Assembly (NCBI GenBank): GCA_036245525.1
Contig: BTPG01000003.1
Location: forward strand, 161,379,260 to 161,443,259
Length of the DNA: 64,000 bases
Origin: Semisulcospira habei
Lineage: Eukaryota > Mollusca > Gastropoda > Semisulcospiridae
Reading direction: 5' to 3'
Shown: in pieces, positions 35,201 to 47,200 of the stretch
How the letters are laid out: every line of letters starts with the position of its first letter
How positions within the stretch are numbered: position 1 is the stretch's first letter
Position numbers and translations under genes: made by a program
The notes under the pieces: model-generated
Database searches by the model: none
What the model saw: only the letters and a program-made list of their open reading frames with translations
What the model was told of the DNA's origin: nothing

Positions 35201-38200
35201 CCACCAACAGACCCAAAAGATTTACAGTCATGGGTAAAAAAAACAGTTGTCTCATATATCAGACTTGCTTAAAAAATTGGCTGTAAAAGCAATGGACGCA
35301 TTGCCTGGCATAATAGGTACAGTTGTCAGTTGGCTGATCAGTACGGCAGCAAAGGTAGTGGGGTTTATGGCAGAGCATGTGTTGATATTTTTGGTGTCAG
35401 TAGGAGGGTTAATGGTGGGTTATTTAATGAAACAGATAAAGAAGTAATATACCTAGTCCTGTGAGGCCTATTACCAATGCAGTTCTCTCTGACTCATGTG
35501 TGTTTACTGGGGTTGGTGCTGGTGATGGTGCCGGTGCCTGTGCAGGTGTTGGTGCCAGGGCTGGGGCTGTTACTGACATTACTGGTGTTACTGCCTGTAC
35601 GGGTGGTGATGTTACTGGTGTTGGCATTATTATTGACTGTAAATGTGAGTTTTCTGATTTATTGAGTCCTAAATTTTGAATAAACACCAGCAACAATTAT
35701 TTCATTATTATAATTTGTTATTGTACCCATTTGTAATTGTAGGTCAGATGGTAACATGTATAACCCAATGCCAACTACAAAGTCAACTTTTGATCTGGCA
35801 TATCTGAGAACATCTTGATAGCGTTGTATGCTTGATGGGAGATCTACTGTTGAATTAATTGAGTCTTCTAGGTTTGCCAGAAACTGTTTTTGTGCCTCGA
35901 ATTTTCTACTCCCGTTTAAGATGTTTGATTTTGTTAGTGATTGTGCACCTAGTATGCACCACACATATGTTCTGATAGACTCATTTATGCGCTCGACTCC
36001 CGCTTGAGTAAACCCGTCACTCCTGTCTAAAATAAATGTGGTCCAGGCATTAGACTGTTTCTGTTCTATTGATCCTAACCAGACTTGTGATTTTGATGAG
36101 AATGAAGTGTAACCAGGGTAGTAATTTTGTGGGTATTGTCTGTGACTCATAGCATAATACAATGTACCCATGCCATTGTGATCATCCAGTTTTTGTGTAA
36201 AGTCATACCTAGGACTGATGTTAAATTCATTACAGATGCGTTCAAACGCTTTCATATCCATGGGGTTGTTAAACCTGTTGAAACTAGATTCAGTTGGTAC
36301 TGGTGTATGAAGTTCTGACAAAATACGTCTAAGCTGGTAATAAACATGAAAACGGTAGACAGATCTAATCAGTTTGTTTGAGTGATTCAAGTGGTCTGTA
36401 AATGAAATGCCGCAGCCTGTAGTTGAACACAGTATAGCAAAGTTAAGTTGGTTTTGAAACATCTGTAATGGTCTTGAGGACCACTTTCTTGCAGTAGAAT
36501 CATCTGTTATTGGAGGGTTTAGGTAATGATCAAACGGATTGGGTACTTTCACTTGAAACAAATCTTGTTCTGACACAGCAATATCAAGTTGATTTAAATG
36601 AATTATTTTCTGTTCATAAGTAGGTGTGACATTGTACTTGGCATCTATATTAAATTGAAATGCATTTGTAGTGACACTTGTTGGTGATTTAAATTCCATT
36701 GTGTTTTTTATATGAGATAATAAAAATGTTTATTACCTTAACAAATCTTGACAAGAGCAAACCAGTGTGGTTAACTAATGGGATTGATAATCATGATGGT
36801 AGCAAGGCTGTAGCTATCCATGAAATGTTTTACACTGTAAAGTGGTTTAATGTGACAGATGATGGTTATTATACTGTAAAAGGAAATATCGGTATTAGAG
36901 CATTTGACCCTTATCAATTACGGCCTGGGTATTATGACTTTTGTACTATAGCTGAATTTTTACAAGAAATGTATAAAATTAAAGCAACTTTAAATCCAGC
37001 TAACTTGCTTGGTACATTGGAATTTCAAAAAGATAGTCAGTTTGTATTATCAGATAGTCTTGTAATACTACTTGGTTTTTTAACCAAATCTGATATAGGA
37101 AATTTATATGTTTTAAAGAATGATGAAGATTGGACAACAGATTGATTGTACATTGCTTAACGTCCCGACAGCAACAAGGCTTTCTCAGGACGTGCCTGCA
37201 CTGCTTGTAAAAAAAAAAACCAACTAAACAGAACATTGAATGTATGTCGCCAACCGGTCAAATACGTTAAATAAACCTAACACATGGGGCCTAAATAAAG
37301 CTAAGACCATCTAGCAACACACATCCAATATCAAGAGCTACAGGCAGTGCAGACAGTAGGGAGAGTTTTAAAAAGGCAAATACAGGTGAATGGACAAAGG
37401 GTAGACAGAAACACATGCCCCAGAATAGAGAGAAAAACCCACCCTATGGGGCTGACCAGGGTGTCCCTGGGAACTAAAAAATACCTAACCCCACCCAAGT
37501 CCCCCAGGGCAGACCCGGGTGGGGTGATTGGACAACAGAAAAAGATTGGACATCAATGCGTGAAACAGATATAAGATATATAAAGCCAAAAAAAAAAAAT
37601 TTAAGTAACTGGAAGATATCCTGTTCATTTGGCAGTACACACAGTATTAAATGTTTATTTGAAAGAATTAAACACAACTGAAAATATACACAATGGAAAG
37701 CCCTCGACTTTGTTGAGATGTGTGCCAGCTGGAACTGCACCCTATTGCGAAAGTGTGGTTGTTAGATTTCCTTTACAGTTTAAGAAATTAGGTTCTAGTT
37801 TCTTTGAATCATTGTGTTTATCTGTAACTAATCAGGATGGCAAACCAGTTCTTATGCATGATTTTAGTGTTGTGTTAGAAGTTAAATAATTTTATTTTTG
37901 TTTATAAAAATGAGTGCTGGTCCAAAGCCGAGAATCATACCAGTTGTGTGTCCAGTGACAGAGTTGAAAGATTTGGCTGATGTACAGGATTTTGAAAAGG
38001 AAGGGGAGGTGGGGGAAGTGTATGGTTTTGAACTTGATTCGACTGGTATGTACAAAAGAAAAGTAATCGATGACATGAAGGACGGAACAGAAAGACCAAT
38101 TCCTAAACTTGGTCAGCTGCGTGATGTCACTGTACCTTCTCCGCCTGTAAATAATGCGCCTTACAACTTAATACATGTGGGAAATAAGTGGGTAGTTTCA

Positions 38201-41200
38201 CCTGTGCCTGCACCACCGCCCACAATTGACTGGGACATAAAGTTTGAATTTATTAGTCCTTATGTATATACTGATGACGAAGGCGCCTTAGTGTTTAGAA
38301 AAGTTGTTAATTCTGGGCCGCTGATTGTAAGTCTTGTCCCAAGTTTTGCCCCAGACAACAATAGCAGAGAAAAACTAAAGGTGCAAGAGTATGAAAAAAG
38401 ACGGTATCTTCTTACGCATAGAAAAAAATAGAACAGATACAGAAGTTGTGTTTTCACCAGCAAACTTTGCCACGGCAAAAGAAGTGACAATAGTATTTGA
38501 AATTATCATGAGATCTGTTGCTTCTGTAAAAGAGGCAGATATAGCACAGGGAATCAAACTTATGTGGAATGACACAGTGGCAGAGTCAACAAAGGTCTTT
38601 ATTGATATTAAAAAGGCACAGATATAGAAGTTTCAAGCAGTATACCCGCAGTTACGGCGGTGGTCGACAAAACAACTTTTGTTCGTCTGAGTTACATAAA
38701 ACTGGAACACATTGATCTTGTTTCATTTTATTATGCTAGCAAATTGTATTCTTTTGACGAGTTGCAAAATGTAATCACTGATTAAATAAAAAAATATTTG
38801 TCAATAAAAAAAATGGTGAACTTGTATCCGCAACTACCGACGACTGATACTGTGTCGATTGAAACAATTGCATCAGATAAAACATTACAGGCAGACGCAT
38901 TCCGATTAATAAATATTACAGATGCATTGAAATATTTGGAAAGTGAGGAGGCAAAATACTCACGGTGTAAGAGACGGTATAAGACGGTTTTTAATTCTGT
39001 TCAAAACACATCTATGGCAGTTGGTGCTGTTTCAGCTGGATTATCTGTAGGGGGTATTGTTTTGATATCAACTGGAATTGGAAGTTTAATTGGCGTTGGT
39101 CTTGAAGGAGCTAGCATTGCCACAAGACTGGCATGCTTTGGTTTGGAAGGCATTAACAAGAGATTTCACACAAAATTACAAAAACATGAAGCATTGAGTA
39201 CTCTGGCGGGTGCAAAACTCAGTAGTTTAAAACTGATTATAAGTAAAGCGTTGCAGGACAATTATATTGATGACGATGAATTTAAGAGGGTGCAGGATGA
39301 TTTAAATAATTACAAACAACAAAAGGCTGAAATACAAAATAAGATGCGCAGTCAATCTCCCGTGAATGTTGAAGAACTAAAGGCTAGTTTTTTAGAGAGG
39401 GGAAAACAGATCGGAATTCAGGAAACCACGGAAAAATTACAAAATCTTTTAAACAAATAAAGATCAGATTTGGTAATCAATCAATATTTTTGTCATATGC
39501 TTCACAGAGAGATGACACGTCATTTACACCACGTGCGCCTGATTATTTAGCCCCATCAGCTCCACCACCACCACCACCCGACTATTACTAAAAAAAAGGT
39601 TTTTTGTTGCCCTTGTATCTTGTCAAATCTGTCCGAGTAAGTTGTGACTTAAGTCAGGAATTTACAATTTGTTATGTTTAAGTTCTTATAAGTTTTTATT
39701 TTAAGTCACTTATAACTAATTTATAGGAACTTAAAAAGTTATTTGACAGTTATAACTGACTTTGGAAATTTGTTATCAAGTATCTGTAGGTTACTTAAAA
39801 AAAATTGTTATCAAGTATCTGTAGGTTACTTTAAAAAAAAATTGTTATCAAGTATCTGTAGGTTACTTTGAAAAAATTGTTATCAAGTGCATATAACAAT
39901 GTTGTTGTTTTTTTGTTTGTGTGTATGTATGTGTGTGTTTAAATAATTATGTTTTGGGGTATTGACACATAGAGCTAGACAATGGTAAAATGTTCTTGGA
40001 ATGTCTTTTCTTCTATCTCTAACACATATACATACACGCACGAAAAAGAAAAAAAAAACACAGACACACGCACACGTAAACACATACAGACACACACACA
40101 CGTAAACACATACAGACACACACACGTAAACAGGAAAACATCTTCTTCTTGGCTTGACTTCGCGAACGAAGATTTTATAGGAGTTTCCCACGACGTCTGC
40201 AGGCTTGTTCGTGGCTGCGGAGGCCAATCCGAGACAGGCAGGTTCGACCGCAGTGGCTGCAGGGGAAGGTATGGCCGGGGTTCTGAGCTGCGGCATCTCT
40301 GTTTTTTCTCCTGAGCCGCTTGTCCTTAACTCTTACCAGTTCGCTCCCTTGGCCATCGTATGTATACATACGAAGCCACGCCCATGGAAAATTCCATCGT
40401 GTTTACTGAATTAAAACCAATTAATTTTTACTCTCAGTATTATTGTCATAACTTCTTGACATTAGAAAGTCACTTTCATATGATAGAATGAAAAAAATAT
40501 TAATTTTGAGTTTGTTCGTGACCTTTGTTATCGATCGAGTCACTACGTCCGCCATCTTGCTTTCCCTACTGCGTTATTTTCACTGCTTGCGATTTCTCTC
40601 TGCGAATATTCCGTCAAAATGAGTTCATCTGAGTCCGAAAGTGAAGAGTATCTCACTGAAGGGGAATCTTCCAGCAACCAGGCCACTGAAAATGATTCTA
40701 GCACCAGCGATGTGGAAAAAACGAAAACCATCGCAGGTCATTGTGACACTTTCTATTTTGGTTTGACCATGTGCTATCCATGTGAGTCTTTGTTTCAGAA
40801 TCGTGAAACTTTATGAAGTACATAAACAAGTTTTATTACTTGCTGTGTATTGCCTCAGTGATATTTTCAGCAAGTCAGAGATTTTCAGAGAAGCACATGT
40901 TTGTTGTCTCAGTCATGCCAGGTGTTGACACGCCCACTTTTTCCTGCCCTTGACCGGTGTAGATTATGTTGCGTAACTCTTAGAAATTCAAACACAATTT
41001 CTTGAAACTTCACAAAAAATGTGTAGAAATGATTTGTCCACACACTGGATTCACATTTTAAACAAAGGGGCAAGAAACAAAAATTTTTTCTTCTTAGTGA
41101 CTTTCGTGAAAACTGTTTTTGGAAACCGGACACTATTTTTTCTTCGTCGCTAAATAAACAACAACTTCTAAACTACGTTAAGTACAGACTTGTTACTTAT

Positions 41201-44200
41201 CCTGACTGAAAGCTGACTCAATGCACTTTAATATGATGTATAATAAGCCAACTTTTGACCACTAGAAGAGCTTTCAGCAGCATTCTTTCTTGGTCATGTG
41301 TGAGGGTAAAAGTCATTTTGTTCACTGGCCTCAAATAGAGCGAACTGGTAAGAGTTAAGGCTAGCTCTGTGAGAGTCCTCAAAGGAGACAGCTGCCTTGT
41401 AAATGGTGGAGCGCCAGGTGTCACGGTCCGCAGCAAGCGAAGACCACTGGTGGTGGTCGATTTGGCAGGCACTAAGTGACTTCTTGAGACAGTCTTTGTA
41501 TCTCTTCTTTGGTGCCCCTCTGTCACGGTGTCCAGTAGCAAGCTCGCCGAACAGGGTGATCTTTGGTAGGCGATGATCCTCCATCCTGGAGACATGCCCC
41601 GCCCAGCGGAGCTGTGTCCGCAGCAGCAAAGCCTCGATGCTCACATTTTCAGCCTGTTCAAGGACCTCGACGTTGGTGACATAGTCACTCCAGTGAATGC
41701 CCAGGATGGTACGCAGGCAGCGCTGGTGAAAGCGTTCGAGGAGTCGTAGTTGGCTGCGGTAGAGGGCCCAGGACTCGGAACCATACAGCAGGGTGGTGAG
41801 GACCACAGCTCTGTACACGCTGATCTTGGTGCCTGTTTTCAGCTGTTGATTGTGCCACACCCGCTTGAAAAGTCGCCCGAAAGCGCCGTTCGCTTTTGCC
41901 AGCCTGCTGTCAAGCTCCTTGTCCAGCTTGGCGTCCGACGTGATAATGCAGCCAAGGTAAGTAAACTGGTGCACTGACTTTAGTTCAGACTCGCCAATGG
42001 TGATGTGAGGAGGGCGATACACTGTCTTGGGTGCCGGCTGATGGAGGACCTCTGTCTTTTTCAGACTGACCTCGAGTCCAAAGAGCTGGGCAGCATCTGC
42101 GAAGCAAGACGTGATGCGCTGCAGGGCTCTCTCTGTGTGTGCAACGAGGGCAGCATCATCAGCAAAAAGCAGCTCACGAATCAGTTGGTCTAGGGTTTTC
42201 GTGTGGGCCTGCAGTCGTCTGAGGTTGAACAGGCTGCCATCGAGACGATACCTGATGTACATAGGCGCATAAAAACATACCCGCATTTCAGTGGTATGAC
42301 ACGCGATACAACGTGAACATTCACAAATCATTTAACTTTCTGTTTCTCTGTTTCGTCTAGCGACAGATTAAAGCCGTGGGTTATTAAAATAAACTTTTTT
42401 AACAAAAGTCCCGTCTGTTATCCAATCCCCAATGGGCCTTTTCAAGAGAGGGTCACACATGCCTCTCTTGAAGAGGCATTGGGGATTGGATTGGCGTTCC
42501 GTCGCCCAGACGGGACAAGGGAAGGAAGGACGGACGGACAGACAGACACACACACACACACCCCACCCCTTACCCCTCCCCCTTTCCCTTACCCCCTTAT
42601 TCCCCCCCCCCCCCCCTTTTTTACCCGTGTGCGCACAATTTATTTTATTTATTTGTCGGGCCCGGTAATTTGTTTACTGTAGGTCCTACAGCTAATTATT
42701 TATTTGTCCGGACTTATTTTTGGTCTAATTATTAGGGATTCGTCACTCCCCAGATGGGGGCCTCAAAGACGAGTTATTTACGAAACGAAAGAATTTGAGA
42801 CCCCGAGGAGACTCGAACCCATATCACACACATAAGAATAAATTGTGCCAGATTTTCTCTTAGGTGTGTGACAAGCGAGCGAAATCACCCCAGCCACGGC
42901 CGTGGCCCGTGTGAGGCTGTTATTTTTGGGCTTATAACTATAATCGATAGTGGTGAAATCGCCGGAACTAGATCATCAATTTTTACAGGTATGTAGCGTG
43001 TTTGCCAGGCTAATACAGCCAATTGAGCCGGGCCGGGGCTAAAAACATTGTTATTAGTCAAATTAGTGTTGTTTTAGTGGGTTGATACAGTGTTTGTAAT
43101 TAGAAATGATAGTAATTTTGTATCTTTTCTCAGTAATGAGCCACGAAAGCGGAAAGCAGGCATAAATTATGATTTCAAAGGGAAGTAACTGCTTCATGTT
43201 CTTTTGCCTGTTGTTGTGTGTGCAGTCACTGTGTGTATAAGGCTATTTATTAAGCAGATTTGGTTGCCGCCTTATTTTGATGGAGAAAATAGACCTAGTC
43301 AGTGTGTATATCATTGATTTTTTACTGGCGTAAGCGTGCGTGTGTGTGTTTGTGCGATCGCCGTTATAGGGAATTTCCACAACGCGTGGCACATCGGGCT
43401 TAGGCCGGCTAGGCAAGCTGCCGTGATCAATAAACTACGCATTCATTCAGAATGAACACGCATACATCGTTGATATACTGTTTAGCTCGGGTACTGAGGT
43501 CAATGCTTATAGAGAAGGAAGAATGTGTCTCCCAAAAGAACCAAATTTATTTACGCCGCATTGACAAACTTGCGTTTATTTGAAATCACTGGGGTAAATT
43601 AAAGATGGGATGGTGGTCGCGTAGTGAATGGAGGGGACATTGTCAAAATGTCGCGATTTTTGTGATCAATGCGGTGTAAATGAATTTGGTGCTTTTGGGA
43701 GACACATTCTTCCTTCTCTCAGCGTAGGGTAACACCTCCAACGAAACACTAAGGTTTCCACAACTGAAGATTACACAGTCCGAAGCTAGAGACACTAACG
43801 TACACAACCTTCCATTGTCTAGCTAAGAAACTGACTGGTGAGCTTCCGCTGGGCGCATGCCGGGATGGGATGGAAGGGAGGCTACTCGGGTTACCACCTA
43901 GGCTATGGCGCCCCTCATCTGCCAACACTGCCATATTCGTACACAACAATTTTGGCTAAATTTAGTCTAGCTAAGAACCATTCCATACTGTAATGTCGTC
44001 GGTAATGTGTTTTGAGGAAACAAATACTTACCGATGGCATTACTGATAGGAAGATATACTTAGCTTATCAATTTCAGCCTCCAAAATTGTGTGTTGCAGC
44101 ACAACCAGGGATGTAACTCTAGCAAGCAGTTACCTAGTCCCCTGATTGGCCTCCCTATCCTCTGAGCAGCCTCCCTTCCATAATCTCGCGAGAGTCCATT

Positions 44201-47200
44201 AGTGCCAGTTCTACCTTAGCGTACTGGCGGCAAGCGGGGAAGGTGGGAGGGAAGTTTGAGTAATGCCATCGGTAAGCATTTTTCGAAAAAATACATTTTA
44301 GAGAAAAATACATTTATTTCTTCAAAAACGTTACCGATGGCATTACTGACAGGAAGAATTGCGAAGAGGAGGAGGGTGCCGCCCAAAGCTCTACCCCTGC
44401 GTAACTGCTTAGCTAGGCCCCCTGTAGGTGCACACTCCCGACAATTTCAGCTAAGCGTTACCTACGGCGCATCCAGCGCCGGGAGGGAGTGTTGCGTCAC
44501 AGCAATGTCCCCCACTAGGGCCAGGTTTTGTCGCTGGCCTGAGAGGTCTCTAAAGTAGAAGCGGGCGAAGGTAGATTTGGCCCGCAAGCCCACAGCCGCC
44601 ACAATGTCCCTCACGGCGCAGTTGCGGTCGAACACGACGCTTGTGGAGATAGCCCGGACCGCAAGTGCCTGAATCGCAACCTCTTCGCGCCCTCTGTCGA
44701 GAGGTCTTCGTATGCGGATCGTATGACTCCGCGCAGCCAAACGGAGATCGTCTGGGCCAATATGTTGTTCCTGCCCGGAGCCAAGGGCAGGAAGAGGTAG
44801 GAACGTCCCCGCCGTAGGGGCTTTGACCGGCGGAGGTAGATTTTTAACGCCCTGACTGGATCCTGCTGTCACACTTCCCGGGACTGGTCACGGCCCCGCA
44901 GTGGACGAAGAGTGATTGGTTGGGGGCGACTGAGGGGAGCCTGTTTTTGGCCAAAAAGGAAGGACTAGTGAAGAGTTGAACCGAGCCGTCGGCCCGGAGC
45001 TGCAGGCAGGACGGTTGCACTGAGAGCGTGGAGCTCACTCGAGAGACTGTAGCGAGAGCCAGCAGGAAGCACGTTTTCCTCGTCAAATCGGAGAACAGCG
45101 CCAAGGGCAGAGGTTCAAAACGATCAGTGTTGAGCCAGGTTAACACCCACGCACGGTCCCATCGAGGTAACAGTGAGCGGGTCACTGACCGCTGGCGGTC
45201 GAAGTGAGCCATGAAGTCGGCGAGGTCTTTGCAAGCCCCTGGATCTGGCCAGCCCAAATGGTGGTGTCAGCCACCATAGACAGATAGCTCCTAATGGTGA
45301 TAGGCGCCAGGTTCTGATCCTTGAAGAGCCACAGGAAGAACTCGGCAAGCATAAGCATAGAACTGGCACTAACGGACTCTCGCGAGATTATGGAAGGGAG
45401 GCTACTCAGAAGATAGGGAGGCCACTCAGAGGACTAGGTAACTGCTTGCTAGAGTTACGTCCCTGGTTGTGTAGCAATACACAACAATTTTGGAGGCTGA
45501 AATTGATAAGCTAAGTATATCTTCCCATCAGTAATGCCATTGGTAACGTTTTTGAAGAAATAAATGGGTCTGTGGACACAATATAACAGCCTAAGGTAAT
45601 GAACACAACTGTCCCACCTCCAGGAAAAAATGCATCTAACAGCTGATCTAAATGAGGCTTCTGCAGAATTTGTTTAAATCTGTTAAAAACAAAATCATTT
45701 TATTCTCATCATATAAATACAGTCGTCATGGTCTCCCTGGAAAGATATTTGAAGCAAAAACTATTGTATTGTCCACACAGTTCAACCCCATGGGTTTTCT
45801 GCTCCATCAAACACCAGATACAATGGTCTGATGTGCTGGGTGTTGAACTAAGCATGGTAGGTAGTGGAGGATGATGGAAGGAGAGGATGGAAAGTAGAAA
45901 AATTAACCCTTTGGCTGTCAGTAGCATGTATTGTTGAGGAGATTTCTACAGGAATCACTTGAACAAAACATGCTACTGACAGCAAAAAGGTTAAGTATAA
46001 TAATCAGACAGGTCAAACAAATCAATTCAGCTACAGGTGAAAAGGGTCATCATGACCAAACAGACAGGAGAAAAAATAGTTAATGTACAGATCTATACAA
46101 AACTACCCAGAAAGAAAAAGGTCAGTTATTAAGCAAATGTTGGCCACAGTTGTGGTGTGTGTTGCACCACCCAACTGTGACTGACGCTGACCTGAAGACA
46201 TTTCACATACTGGGTAAAAAGACTCAGCATGTGAAAGTTATTGTCTTACCATTATTCCATACACCCCATCCTCTTCTTCCCAGGGAGGTATCTTTGGCTG
46301 ATCATCTGCAATAAAAATAAAGATAAAAATAAAGAAAGGAACTTGTCAACCTTTTCACAGTCCAATGCAACCTACATGTATACTGCCCAACATTAACCAT
46401 AACACAAGAGATATTTGGTTGAATTGCACCCTCCATCACATATGCATTAATCAAAGCATTTCAGTTTTGCTATTGCACATGACGTCATGAGCCACAAAGT
46501 AATACGATTTGGCTTTTAGGCATTTAATCCATAATGGTTTAATTCAGAAACACTTTGCAGCTACTGGAAGTAAAAGGGTTAACAATCAAGTAGCTTTATA
46601 CTTACTGTCATCATCATCAGTATCATCATCATCATCGTCATCATCATCATCATCATCATTGTCATCATCATCATCATCTGACGCCGTCTTCCTACGTTTG
46701 GTTCTCGGCATTTTCTTCGGAGGGGTGGGGATCTTGTAGAATTTCTCTACCCATCCTCTACAGCGTAAACTGTGACGAATACTAGAGTAGCCGCCTTGGA
46801 TTGTGAAAACTTTGCGATACTGCAGACAGACACAACCACCATTCCAGTGAACAAATGGTCATTGGGTCAACAGCTGGCCCGCATGTGGCTATGCATGGGC
46901 TAGCTGCAGCTGGCATAAGCTCAAGGACTTTTGCTCACTGGGACAACAAGCAGTAGAATGGAAAACAAAATCTGGGTACTAGGATGAACAAACATGGCAA
47001 AGCCCTTAAGGCTCACGTGCATGACCAATTCACATACATGTAATTAATCTTATCTTTGTGGCCTTCACCTTTTTGATGGGTCACTGAAATGTGTTCAAGA
47101 TAAATAAATGGTTGCCTTTTGTACCTGACAAGTCCATTTTTTCTCAGACTTTTTTTCTTTTTCACACTTTTATCAACTGTGATCCTTGACCTTCATGAGT

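Larger units (their letters stand above)
28938..39600. mobile_element. Endogenous Polinton/adintovirus-like viral element, degraded
   Basis: Seen: a compact block with little spacing between ORFs and many features of DNA viruses with double jelly-roll capsids. Minus strand: DNA polymerase B remnant, a 110-aa ORF, packaging ATPase, major capsid protein. Plus strand: a long helical/membrane protein, penton-like protein and three unassigned ORFs. Two further minus-strand ORFs lie between them. Known: Polintons and adintoviruses combine protein-primed PolB, FtsK/HerA-type ATPase and hexon/penton proteins. No integrase, protease or terminal repeats were found, so both ends are probably lost. Interrupted by a LINE (32060-33694) and a SINE (37141-37525). 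Base composition is more AT-rich than the adjacent DIRS elements. Confidence 0.8.

Noticed and set aside
35461..35679. Plus-strand Gly/Ala/Val-rich ORFs opposite the Pro/Ala-rich gene
   Set aside because: Complement of a low-complexity coding repeat; the minus-strand product has a plausible membrane anchor, the plus-strand ones have no feature.
28938..39600. Bacterial or phage contamination
   Set aside because: The block is interrupted by a eukaryotic LINE and SINE with target duplications and flanked by host exons and DIRS elements, so it is integrated in the animal genome.
39883..40296. Minus-strand ORF with Cys/Val repeats
   Set aside because: Translation of the CA/TG microsatellite.
40175..40369. 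Host zinc-finger gene exon
   Set aside because: A single C2H2 finger with the LINE-type C-terminal context and no splice sites; better explained as a LINE remnant.
42790..42905. A functional tRNA gene
   Set aside because: Only a B-box-like and weak A-box-like motif; no cloverleaf could be drawn.
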